Made by a program: the position numbers and the translations under genes. A stretch of DNA of 64,000 nt from Megascapheus bottae (Eukaryota > Chordata > Mammalia > Rodentia > Geomyidae). The notes beneath the pieces are model-generated. The model did not search any database and had not been told where the DNA came from. It saw only the letters and a program-made list of their open reading frames with translations. Below, piece by piece: positions 36,412-47,744 of the stretch (within the stretch, counting starts at the first letter, position 1; every line of letters begins with the position of its first letter). Where the stretch lies: contig JANJXV010000129.1 of assembly GCA_024803745.1 (NCBI GenBank), positions 806,001 through 870,000 on the forward strand, given 5' to 3'.

Positions 36412-37780
36412 GTTGTAGTGTGTGGGGAGGATGATGGGGTCAAATACATTTCTTCTTAGAAATTTACCTCATCTGGTTGCCCTGGATTTTCCTGGCCTTC
36501 TTCTTAGAGAAAGTTCTGTTATACTGGATTTGTGGCTTGGCAATGATCTAGCATGTACATCTTCGAGTAAGACATCCACAACTTCCATGCCTGAGACTCG
36601 AGTTTCCTGACCTTTGGCAACAGCACAGCAACATCTTTCTTCCTCCTGAGCCACAGGCCAAGTGAGCTGGCTTGAGCTGGTTGTTAGTTACAGTGGCTTG
36701 GTTACCAGGGTTCCATATTCTGTTCCATTGTGAGGGAGGCAGGGTCACCTTTCAGGGCCCAATGACCAAAGATCCTTGCTCACAAAAGACCTCACCAAAG
36801 ACATACTGGAGGCTGAATCTCTCCTCCAGTATCACAATATACATGTGGATGTAGTATACAGCACACCTTATTTGTCCAATCCCAATGTCTTCCACTAGGC
36901 CCAACTACCAGTCTGGTCTCAGGCTCAAGGAGCCTTTCTTAGGTAAGATCCAAACTTAAGGGTCAATATTGCCCTCATCTTTTACAAAACATTTGCTTCA
37001 CAGTGCCTTCTCTGCCTTCATTTTGCCCCTTGTCGATTTTTTTTTGTTTTTGCTAGTCTTGGGACTTGACCTCAGAGTGTGAACATTGTTCTTGGGCTTT
37101 CTTTTGGCTTTAGCTGTCCCACCGAGCCACAGCACCACTTGCAGCATTTTCTATGTATGTGGTAATGAGGAATCAAACCTGAGGCTTATTGCTTGGTAGC
37201 CAAGTACTCTACCACTAGGTCAAACACACAGGGCATCTTGCACATATTTTTGACGTCAATCTACTATGATATTATTAGGGTTCTGTATCCTAATCAATTT
37301 TTTCCTGATGATTAGCTTTGCTGTCATGTGTAAAAAATGCAAGAGGGAAAAACACAGAAGAATTAGTGAAATTAAAAAAAAGCATTAGACACAGTTATGT
37401 GTTCATTCTTTGTAGGAGAAAGGATATTTGGATATGATGATGATGATGATGACTTTATAATTACTATGTCAGGTTTGAGAGTTTGGCATAGTGGTAGAGT
37501 GCTTGCCTAGCATCCATGAAGATCTGGGTTTGATTGCTCAGTATCACATAGATAGAAAATCTAGATGTGGCACTGTGGCTCAAGTGGCAGAGGGCTAGAC
37601 TTGAGAAAACCCGAGGACAGTGCTCAGGCCCTGAATTCAAGCCCCAAGACTGGCAGAAAGATAAAAGAAAGTAAAAATGCTTTTTACGAGATAATTCACT
37701 CACAGCATTTGCTTCTGAAATCTTCACTTCTGCATCTTGTGAAATACCCCTTTCCCTCAACGTAGACAAGAAAAACAGAT
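36412..37780. repeat. Spacer S4 (host-derived)
   Basis: 1369 bp. Antisense SINE about 37035-37220; sense SINE about 37475-37660; trinucleotide tract about 37434-37452. Confidence 0.9.
36468..36634 (-). pseudogene. RALGDS-like first-exon remnant in S4
   Basis: Identical layout to S2 with ATG and GTAAAT donor both present. Confidence 0.45.
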
Positions 37781-38340
37781 CCATCCCATGGTCCACTGTG
37801 AGGCCACTGGTTGGGCTAAGAGCTAGTCGTGCAGCAACACATAAGTTTTATTCTAATACTTTTCAAACTTTGTACTCAAATATGCTACCTACTTACCAAC
37901 TTAGGTCATTTATCCTTATGCTATACCTCTTCTTCATTACTGCAATATTCTTACACTCCTACGTTAATCCTCTTGCACCTCCCCTGACCTCTCTCACTCT
38001 TTTTTTCTATCTCTGGAACTCTGCTCGTCTTTCAACCCTTATACTGCACGGATCTACACTTGATGGCTGTTGAGCAATATTGTATATGTAGGTGGTTAAT
38101 TATTCTCTAGGCTCAGAGGGACTTAAAGACAATAGAGATTGGATTGAGAGGCTTATTGTTTTGGGTATAAATCGCTTATCAGTGGTTGTATTAGGCTGGT
38201 CTGTAAGTGCACAAAAAGAAAGAGTGATAATAACAATCAAAGCTTGCGAACATCTAGTGTCTGCCAGCGACAGAGGTCTAGGATGGTTATATCTGAAAAA
38301 CTATAATCGTATTTAGTAGTAATCTTGCTCCTATTTTCAA

Positions 38341-39318
38341 ATGGGCAGAACAAGAAACTCAAGAAAAATGTCAAATCAAGAAACAACATCCCCCACCCAA
38401 TTTAAACAGACAATGGAACAGTCACTGGAAAACCTAGAGGAGAGTCTTCCAAGTGCTACACAAATGCAATTGATAAACATCATTAATGAAAAATGTGAAA
38501 ACATAAAGAAAGAGGTAATGGAGGAAGCCATACCTGAACAAGAGGAAAGCAAAAACAAGGTGATAAGTGAAAAAGAAGAAGCCATAAAGGAGGCCATAAT
38601 AAAGGTTTTTCAAAGAAAGATGGATGAATTCATAGAATCCACAAATAAGAACGTGACCAAACTCCAGCAAATGTCCAAAGAAAATAAAGCTACTGAGCTA
38701 ACCACTCAAAAGGAAATCGTGGAGATAAAGAAATCCATACATGATCTAAAACAAGAGATGCAAGGCATCAAAAGTGAGCAATTAGAAGCAAGGGAGATGA
38801 AAAATAAAGTAGATAGCTTTGATAGCAGGTTAGACAATGCAGAGGAGAGAATTTCCGTGGCTGAAGATAATTTAGGTATTATAGAGAAAGAACAAAAAAT
38901 GAGTCAATCCAAATCTAGGAAATATGAGAGAGCGCTTCAGGAGGTCCAAGATACAATTAGGAAGCCTAATTTAAGGCTAGTTGGTATTGAGGAGGGCGTG
39001 GAGAAAGAGGTCAATGGTATTGGAAATATACTTCAGGGAATCATCTCAGAGAATTTCCCAAATATCCAGAAGGGCAGGCCCATCCAGATACGAGAAGCTT
39101 TTAGAACCCCAAACAGACCTGACCAGAAAAGAACATCCCACCGCCACATTGTGATCCGAACTGGATCAATAGAAACGAAAGGAAAGATCCTAAAGGCAGC
39201 CAGGGAAAAGGGATCAGTAACCTACAAAAGCAAACCAATCAGAATATCCCCAGATTTCTCAGCAGAGACCATGCAAGCACGAAGTGACTGGAAGCACTAC
39301 CAACCAAGAATACTGTAG
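38341..39318 (+). CDS. L1 ORF1, open to the shared premature stop (L1-4)
   Basis: 325 codons from ATG (MGRTRNSRKMSNQETT). N-terminal coiled coil about residues 20-180 (Glu/Lys-rich, KMKNKVDSFDSRLDNAEERI), RRM about 195-290 (RKPNLRLVGIEEG, FRTPNRPDQKRTSHRHIVIR) and the start of the C-terminal domain (AAREKGSVTYKSKPIRI, SAETMQARSDW). Compared with its sisters it has a 27-bp in-frame deletion (ICHALISNN missing before YQPRIL). It stops at TAG 39316, where other L1 families continue (PAKLSF...), so it lacks about 60 residues of the RNA-binding C-terminal domain. In L1s ORF1p coats L1 RNA as a trimer; this version is probably defective. Expression is unknown. Confidence 0.75.
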   Translation: MGRTRNSRKMSNQETTSPTQFKQTMEQSLENLEESLPSATQMQLINIINEKCENIKKEVMEEAIPEQEESKNKVISEKEEAIKEAIIKVFQRKMDEFIESTNKNVTKLQQMSKENKATELTTQKEIVEIKKSIHDLKQEMQGIKSEQLEAREMKNKVDSFDSRLDNAEERISVAEDNLGIIEKEQKMSQSKSRKYERALQEVQDTIRKPNLRLVGIEEGVEKEVNGIGNILQGIISENFPNIQKGRPIQIREAFRTPNRPDQKRTSHRHIVIRTGSIETKGKILKAAREKGSVTYKSKPIRISPDFSAETMQARSDWKHYQPRIL

Positions 39319-39549
39319 CCAGCTAAGCTCTCATTCATAACTGGGGGAACAATAAAAACATTCCATTCCAGGGAAAAGCTGCAACAATATGTCGAAACAA
39401 AACCAACACTACAGAGAATTCTCAAAGATGCTCTATACATAGAAAACCAAAATAAATGCAATATAGGGATAGAAAAGGTACCTAAACAGCATACCATCTA
39501 AGGACCACAAGAACTGTCAAGACACAGGCCCTACTAAAAGCTTTTAAAA

Positions 39550-42500
39550 ATGGTAGGAACTAATAAATATCTCTCAATCCTAACTCTCAATATCAATGGA
39601 CTGAACTCTCCAATTAAACGGCATAAGTTGTCTAGTTGGATCAAAAAGCAAGAGCCATCTTTCTGCTGTCTTCAAGAGACACATCTTACCCAAAAACAAT
39701 CATCTTTTGAAAGGGAGAGGTTGGAATAAACTCTATCAAGCTAACTGCCCCCATAAACAGGCTGGAGTTGCCATCCTCCTATCAGATACAATAGACTTCA
39801 AACTAAAATTAGTAAGAAAAGACAAAGAAGGTTACTACATACTACTAAGGGGATCTTTCCTCCCGGAAGACATAACGATCCTAAATATTTACACACCCAA
39901 TCCCGGAGCTCCAAACTTCATCAAGCAAACTTTACTTACACTGAAACCATACATAGATCGAAATACAGTGGTTGTTGGTGAGTTTAACACACCACTCTCA
40001 CCTATGGACAGATCATCAAGGCAAAAACTCAAAAGAGAAACCTTAGAACTGAACAACTATATAGACCAACTAGATCTAACAGACATCTGCAGAATATTCC
40101 ACCCAGTAACACCACAATATACGTTTTTCTCAGCAGCACATGGAACATTTTCCAAAATAGACCACATCTTAGGCCATAAAGCAAACCTGGACAGATTCAG
40201 AAACACTGAAATTATTCCATGCACACTCTCAGACCATAAAGGCATCAAATTGGAGCTGAACACACATCTCCACCAAAGAAAACCCTGTAACTCATGGAGA
40301 CTGAACCACACATTGTTGAATCAAAAACAATGGGTAATCGAAGAGATCAGAACAGATATCCAACTGTTTATGAAATTTAACAATAAGGAGCACACAAATA
40401 TCAACTCCTTAGGGACACAACAAAGGCAGTACTCAGAGGAAAATTTATAGCGCTGAGTGCCTACAACAGCAAGTTGGAAAAATGGCAAACCAACTAGTTA
40501 ATGTCTCACCTTAACCTCATGGAAAAAGAGCAACAAACCAACCCTAAACCCATTAGGAGAAAGCAAATTATTAAAATCAAAGCAGAATTAAATGATTTGG
40601 AATAAAAAAATCTATAGAAAGAATCAACAAAACAAGGAGTTGGTTTTTTGAAAGAATTAACAAAATTGACAAGCCCTTAGCAAATCTTACCAAAAAAAGA
40701 AGAGAGCATATCGAAATAAACAAAATCGCAGATGAAAATGGTAATATCACGACAGAAATTACCAAGATCCAGAATAACATGAGGGAATACTTCTCAAACT
40801 TTTACGCCAACAAATTTGAGAATCTAGAAGAAATGGATGAATTCCTAGACAATATTAACATACCCACACTGAACCAAGAAGGGCTAATCCAACTGAACAG
40901 ACCTATTTAAAGCTCTGAAATAGAAATGGAAATTAGACAACTTCCACTTAAAAAGAGCCCAGGGCCAGATGGATTCACAGCTGAATTCTATAAGGTCTTC
41001 AAAGCAGAGCTCACACCAATACTCCTCAAGCTCTTCAACGAAATTGAAAATGAAGGTCCTTTACCAAACTCATTCTGTGAAGCCAGCATATCCCTCATCC
41101 CCAAACCAGACAGAGATTCATCAAAGAAAGAGATCTATAGACCCATTTCTTTGATGAACATCGATGCAAAACTTCTCAACAAAATACTGGCCAACCGTCT
41201 ACCACAACTCATCAAAAAAATTATACACTATGATCAAACTGGATTCATCACAGGAGGCAAAGCTGGTTCAACATACACAAATCAATTAATATAATTCAAC
41301 ACATCAACATGAGCACGGATAAAATCACATGATTGTCTCAATAGATGAGGAAAAGGCATTTGACAAGATCCAAAACCCCTTTATGTTAAAAGATGTGGAG
41401 AAACTAGGAATCCATGGAACATTTCTCAATGTAATAAAGGCTGTGTATGAGAAACCCACTGCTAGTATTATACTTAATGGTGAAAATCTAAAGCCATTCC
41501 CTCTAAAATCAGGAACAGGACAAGGATGCCCACTCTCTCCACTCCTTTTTAACATAGTACTAGAATTCCTAGACAGTGCAATAAGGCAAGAAGCAAGCAT
41601 AAAGTGGATCCAAGTAGGGAAAGAGGAAATAACACTGTCCCTCTTTGCAGATGACATGATTCTGTATTTAAAGAATCCTATAGACTCTACTCCCAAGCTC
41701 CTTGAGCTGATTCAAAGCTTTGGAAGGGTAGCAGGCCATAAAATCAACCCTCACAAATCAGCTGCCTTACTTTACGCCAACACTGAGAGGAACGAGGCAA
41801 TAATCAGGAATGAAAATCCTTTCACAATAGCCTCAAAGAAAATAAAGTACCTAGCAATTAGCTTAACTAAGAATGTAAAGGACCGTTTAGATGAAAACTT
41901 TAAAACCCTAAAAAAGGAAATTAAAGCAGAACTAAGGAAATGGAAAAACCTCCCATGCTCCTGGATTGGAAGAATCAACATTGTGAAAATGACAATCTTG
42001 CCAAGGGCTATCTACAAATTCAATGTAATACCCATCAACATCCCAATGTCATTCTTTAAAGACATAGAAGAGGCAATTCAAAATTTCATATGGAATAATA
42101 AAAGACCCCGTATAGCAAAAACACTTCTTAGCAGAAAGAATAGCGCTGAAGGACTTTCAATTCCAAACTTAAGACTCTATTACAGAGCTGTAATTCTCAA
42201 AACAGCTTGGTACTGGCACAAGAACAGGCCTGAAGTCCAATGGAGTAGAACTGCGGACCCAGATATTAAACCACAGACCTATGGCCACCTAATCTTTGAC
42301 CAGGGAGCCAAAAAAATAGAATGGCAGAAAGATAGCCTCTTCAACAAGTTGTGCTGGCAGAACTGGTTAAACACCTGCAGAAAACTACAGTTGGATCCTT
42401 CTTTGTCACCTTGCACTAGAATTAACTCCAAATGGATCAAAGACGTGGAGGTAAAAGCTGACACACTGAAAAGTTTACAGGAAGGAATAGGAGATACACT

Positions 42501-43389
42501 AGGCCTCCTTGGCACAGGTCGAAACTTTCTTAATAAGGACCAAGAATCACAACAAAACAGAGAAAGGCTGGATAAGTGGGACTGCATTAAACTGCAGAGC
42601 TTTTGTATGGCAACGGATATAGCTAGTAAACTAATCGGGAAGCCTACAGAGTGGGAGAAGATCTTCACCAACCAAACAACGGACCAAGGCCTCATATCTA
42701 AAATATATCAACAACTCAAAAAATTGAATCACTCCAAAACTAACCTCCAAAGTAACACCCATCCCATTAAATATGGGCCAAAGACTTAAAGAGAGTCTTC
42801 TCTGAAGAAGAAACAAAAATGGCCTATAGACACATGAAGAAATACTCAACATCTCTGGTCATAAAAGAAATGCAAATCAAAACAAGTCTAAGATTCCACC
42901 TAACTCCAGTTAGAATGGCCAGGATCAGGAAAACGAATGACAACAGACGCTGCAGGGATGTGGCCAGAAGGGATCACTACTACACTGTTGGTGGGAGTGT
43001 AAACTCGTTCAACCACTATGGAAAGCAGTGCGGCAGTGCTTCAAAGGCTAAACATACAACTCCCCTATGACCCAGCAATTCCACTACTTGGCATTTACCC
43101 AACAATCCAGAAACAAGGGCATACTAAACCCACTAGCACAACAATGTTCATTGCAGCACTATTCACCATAGCAAAGATATGGAACCAACCCAGATGTCCC
43201 TCAGTTGATGAGTGGATCAACAAGTTGTGGTATTTGTACACAATGGAATTCTATGCTGCTTCCAGAAAGAATGACATCGCCCCATTTGTTAGGAAATGGA
43301 AAGACTTAGAACAAATCATATTAAGTGAAGTAAGCCAGACTCAAAGGAACTTAGTCTCAATGGTTTCCCTCATTCGTCATAATCAGTAG
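39550..43389 (+). pseudogene. L1 ORF2 (L1-4)
   Basis: EN segment open 39707-40450 with GEFN (GAG 39980); RT fragment 40926-41294; long open stretch 41329-42789 (MIVSIDEEKAF..., FADD near 41646, to the C-terminal domain); final part 43018-43389. It lacks the TGA at the EN start and the LLN-stop seen in L1-1 and L1-3. Private: TAA at about 40908 (GACCTATTTAAAG), frameshift at about 42770 (TTAAATATGGG). Confidence 0.92.
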
Positions 43390-43806
43390 AAATCTTGGGC
43401 TCTACTAGCAGAGCTTGGCAATAGAGCAAAAGGCCATATATAAGGCCATATAATGTGAAGCTAATTGAAAGGACCTCCAGGATATTGACACAAAAGCCAT
43501 ATAATGAATGATTGTTGTCCTTAATGTACTATGTTGTCTCTCATCTCGTTTGCTGTCCTTGGTTATCCCATATTGGTATAGTATCTCACTTTGTTATCTG
43601 ATATATTGAATTTATTTGTATTTGGATATTTGAAATTTGATAGGGAAGGGGGGAAAACCAAGACGTTTGGGGGGTGTGGGGTTGGAGGGAAATGGGTACC
43701 AAGACATGTGAAAGGGTATCAATGTATGTGAATTAATGCACCTTCTATCTGGCAAATACCATCTAACCCTTTTACTAATTACAATAAAAAATGAAAAAAA
43801 AAGAAA

Positions 43807-45175
43807 GTTGTAGTGTGTGGGGTGGATGATGGGGTCAAATACATTTCTTCTTAGAAATTTACCTCATCTGGTTGCCCTGGATTTTCCTGGCCTTCTTCTT
43901 AGAGAAAGTTCTGTTATACTGGATTTGTGGCTTCGCAATGATCTAGCAGGTACATCTTCGAGTAAGACATCCACAACTTCCATGCCTGAGACTCGAGTTT
44001 CCTGACCTTGGGCAAAAGCACAGCAACATCTTTCTTCCTCCTGAGCCACAGGCCAAGTGAGCTGGCTTGAGCTGGTTGTTAGTTACAGTTGCTTGTTTAC
44101 CAGGGTTCCAAATTCTGTTCCATTGTGAGGGAGGCAGGGTCACCTTTCAGGGCCCAATGACCAAAGATCCTTGCTCACAAAAGACCTCACCAAAGACATA
44201 CTGGAGGCTGAATCTCTCCTCCAATCTCACAATATACATGTGGATGTAGTATACAGCAAACCTTATTTGTCCAATCCCAAGGTCTTCCACTAGGCCCAAC
44301 TACCAGTCTGGTCTCAGGATCAAGGAGCCTTTCTTAGGTAAGATCCAAACTTAAGGGTCAATATTGCCCTCATCCTTTACAAAACATTTGCTTCACAGTG
44401 CCTTCTCTGCCTGCATTTTGCCCCTTGTCGATTTTTTTTTGTTTTTGCTAGTCTTGGGACTTGACCTCAGAGTGTGAACATTGTTCTTGGGCTTTCTTTA
44501 GGCTTTAGCTGTCCCACCGAGCCACAGCACCACTTGCAGCGTTTTCTATGTATGTGGTAATGAGGAATCAAACCTGAGGCTTACTGCTTGGTAGCCAAGG
44601 ACTCTCCCACTAGGTCAAACACACAGGGCATCTTGCACATATTTTTGACGTCAATCTACTAGGATATTATTAGGTTTCTGTATCCTAATCAATTTTTTCC
44701 TGATGATTAGCTTTGCTGTCATGTGTAAAAAATGCAAGGGGGAAAAACACAGAAGAATTAGTGAAATTAAAAAAAAGCATTAGACACAGTTAAGTGTTCA
44801 TTCTTTGTAGGAGAAAGGATATTTGGATATGATGATGAAGATGATGACTTTATAATTACTATGTCAGGGTTGAGAGTTTGGCATTGTGGTAGAGTGCTTG
44901 CCTAGCATCCATGAAGATCTGGGTTTGATTGCTCAGTACCACATAGATAGAAAATCTAGATGTGGCACTGTGGCTCAAGTGGCAGAGGGCTAGACTTGAG
45001 AAAACCCGAGGACAGTGCTCAGGCCCTGAATTCAAGCCCCAAGACTGGCAGAAAGATAAAAGAAAATAAAAATGCTTTTTACGAGCTAATTCACTCACAG
45101 CATTTGCTTCTGAAATCTTCGCTTCTGCATCTTGTGAAATACCCCTTTCCCTCAACGTAGACAAGAAAAACAGAT
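43807..45175. repeat. Spacer S5 (host-derived)
   Basis: 1369 bp. Very similar to S4. Antisense SINE about 44428-44620, sense SINE about 44868-45055, trinucleotide tract with a GAA interruption (about 44829-44849). Confidence 0.9.
43863..44029 (-). pseudogene. RALGDS-like first-exon remnant in S5
   Basis: Same as S4; CCCQRS becomes CFCPRS by two substitutions. Confidence 0.45.
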
Positions 45176-45735
45176 CCATCCCATGGTCCACTGTGAGGCC
45201 ACTGGTTGGGCTAAGAGCTCGTCGTGCAGCAACACATAAGTTTTAATCTAATACTTTCCAAACTTTGTACTCAAATATGCTACCTACTTACCAACTTATG
45301 TCAGTTATCCTTATGCTATAACTTTTCTTCATTACTACAATATTCTTACACTCCTACGTTAATCCTCTTGCACCTCCCCTGACCTCTCTCATTCTTTTTT
45401 TCTATCTCTGGACCTCTGCTCGTCTTTCAACCCTTATACTGCACGGATCTACACTTGATGGCTGTTGAGCAATATTGTATATGTAGGTGGTTAATTATTC
45501 TCTAGGCTCAGAGGGACTTAAAGACAATAGAGATTGGATTGAGAGGCTTATTGTTTTGGGTATAAATCGCTTATCAGTGGTTGTATTAGGCTGGTCTGTA
45601 AGTGCACAAAAAGAAAGAGTGATAATACCAATCAAAACTTGTGAACATCTAGTGTCTGCCAGCTACAGAGGTCTAGGTTGGTTATATCTGAAAAACTATA
45701 ATCGTATTTAGTAGTAATCTTGCTCCCATTTTCAA

Positions 45736-46736
45736 ATGGGCAGAACAAGAAACTCAAGAAAAATGTCAAATCAAGAAACAACATCCCCCACCCAATGTAA
45801 ACAGACAATGGAACAGTCACTGGCAAACCTAGAGGAGAGTCTTCCAATTGCTACACAAATGCAATTGATAAACATCATTAATGAAAAATGTGAAAATATA
45901 AAGAAAGAGATAATGGAGGAATCCATACCTGAACAAGAGGAAAGCAAAAACAAGGTGATAAGTGAAAAAGAAGAAGCCATAAAGGAGGCCATAATAAAGG
46001 TTTTTCAAAGAAAGATGGATGAATTCAAAGAATCCACAAATAAAAACGTGACCAAACTCCAGCAAATGTCCAAAGAAAATAAAGCTACTGAGCTAACCAC
46101 TCAAAAGGAAATCAAGGAGATAAAGAAATCCATACATAATATAAAACAAGAGATGCAAGGCATCAAAAGTGAGCAATTAGAAGCAAGGGAGATGAAAAAT
46201 AAAGTAGATAGCTTTGATAGCAGTTTAGACATTGCAGAGGAGAGAATTTCCGTGGCTGAAGATAATTTAGGTATTATAAAGAACAGAAAATGAGTCAATC
46301 CAAATCTAGGAAATATGAGAGAGTGCTTCAGGAGGTCCAAGATACAATTAGGAAGCCTAATTTAAGGCTAGTTGGTATTGAGGAGGGCGTGGAGAAAGAG
46401 GTCAATGGTATTGGAAATATACTTCAGGGAATCATCTCAGAGAATTTCCCAAATATCCAGAAGGGCAGGCCCATCCACATACGAGAAGCTTTTAGAACCC
46501 CAAACAGACCTGACCAGAAAAGAACATCCCACCGCCACATTGTGATTCGAACTGGATCAATAGAAACGAAAGAAAAGATCCTAAAGGCAGCCAGGGAAAA
46601 GGGATCAGTAACCTATAAAGGCAAACCATTCAGAATAACCCCAGATGTCTCAGCAGAGACCATGCAAGCACGAAGTGACTGGAAGCATATATGTCATGCC
46701 CTTAAATCAAATAACTACCAACCAAGAATACTGTAG
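45736..46736 (+). pseudogene. L1 ORF1 (L1-5)
   Basis: ATG intact; open 45736-46293, then the 5-bp deletion shared with L1-1 shifts the frame; 46290-46736 is open in the next frame to the shared TAG at 46734. Two adjacent frames therefore cover the whole truncated ORF1. Confidence 0.9.
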
Positions 46737-46967
46737 CCAGCTAAGCTCTCATTCATAACTGAGGGAAAAATAAAAACATTCAATTCCAGGGAAAAGCTGC
46801 AACAATATGTCGAAACAAAACCAACACTACAGAGAATTCTCAAAGATGCTCTACGCATAGAAAACCAAAATAAATGCAATATATGGAAAGAAATGGCACC
46901 TAAACAGCATACCGTCTAAGGACCACAAGAACTGTCAAGACACAGGCCCTACTAAAAGCTTTTTAAA

Positions 46968-47317
46968 ATGGTGGGAACTAATAAATATCTCTCAATCCTA
47001 ACTCTCAATATCAATGGACTTAACTCTCCAATTAAATGGCATAGGCTGTCTAGTTGTATCAAAATCAAGAGCCATCGTTCTGCTGTCTTGAAGAGACACA
47101 TCTTACCCCAAAACAATCATCTTTTGAAAGTGAGAGGTTGGAATAAACTCTATCAAGCTAACTGCCCCCATAAACAGGCTGGAGTTGCCATCCTCATATC
47201 AGATGCAATAGACTTCAAACTAAAATTAGTAAGAAAAGACAAAGAAGGTTACTACATACTACTAAAGGGATCTTTCCTCCAGGAAGACATAACGATCCTA
47301 AATATTTACACACCCTT
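46968..47317 (+). pseudogene. L1 ORF2 5' end (L1-5)
   Basis: Starts MVGTNKYLSILTLNINGLNSP and contains the N-terminal endonuclease (CHKQAGVAILISD region in the shifted frame). A 3-bp in-frame loss (TATCAAAATCAAG) is private. Truncated at 47317 before the catalytic GDFN/SDH motifs. Confidence 0.9.
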
Positions 47318-47740
47318 TTGAAGATTCTCAAAAGATTGAAGATTCTGCCAGTGTAAGTTAGATTCCGGCATTGATATTAAATAATGCAATGAGTAGGGAT
47401 TTGTATTTGAAATATCACTGTTGACAAAATCTAACACACATTTGCTTAGTATTTGCTTTTGATTTCCCAAGAAGTACAGTACAAGCTAACACTTGTGGCA
47501 TATATCGACTGGGAGAAATGATTCAGAATATGTGACTCATTTGAACAAGAGTCAGTGAAAGATACAGAAGCAGGATACCCATATTGTGATAATTTGTATC
47601 TTTTGCATATTTTGTGTTTGTTGTTAATTCCATTTGTAGTGTACATTTCTAGGTAAAAACTTTTTTCCAAACAATTTGTTATTTCAACCGTAAAAAAAGA
47701 CATTTATATGCCTGATAAAATTCACAGAATCCAATTTTTT
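47318..47740. other. No recognised feature (right flank of array)
   Basis: Sequence resumes as non-L1, A+T-rich DNA immediately after the break; nothing coding is seen. Confidence 0.5.
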
Positions 47741-47744
47741 CCAT

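Larger units (their letters stand above)
37781..43806 (+). mobile_element. L1-4, full-length element, best-preserved reading frames
   Basis: About 6.03 kb. Carries the only uninterrupted ORF1 frame of the array (38341-39318) and a 486-codon ORF2 segment. Shared lesions are still present, so it is not an active element. Confidence 0.93.
12008..47317 (+). repeat. Head-to-tail L1-plus-spacer tandem array (~7.4-kb period)
   Basis: The same ~7.3-7.4-kb unit, [spacer 1.26-1.37 kb][L1 6.0 kb], occurs four times completely with a truncated L1 at each end. Spacer starts (GTTGTAGTGTGTGGGG) at 14293, 21604, 28995, 36412 and 43807 give periods of 7311, 7391, 7417 and 7395 bp. All units point the same way and are nearly identical by eye. 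The unit contains host DNA that also occurs inverted at 62060-63410, which shows that the repeat is not just serial L1 insertion. Assembly collapse or expansion cannot be judged from sequence alone. Confidence 0.95.
45176..47317 (+). mobile_element. L1-5, 3'-truncated last element of array
   Basis: 5' UTR 45176-45735, ORF1 45736-46736 and the first 350 bp of ORF2, then an abrupt end within the EN domain (…ATTTACACACCC/TTTTGAAG). No poly-A, so this is a break (deletion or recombination), not a retrotransposition end. Its ORF1 is closest to that of L1-1 (ATTGCTACAC, GTGCTTCAGG, 5-bp deletion). Confidence 0.92.

Noticed and set aside
12008..47317. CRISPR-like or centromeric satellite array
   Set aside because: The repeat unit is a 7.4-kb L1 plus host spacer; no short repeats with unique spacers and no satellite monomer.
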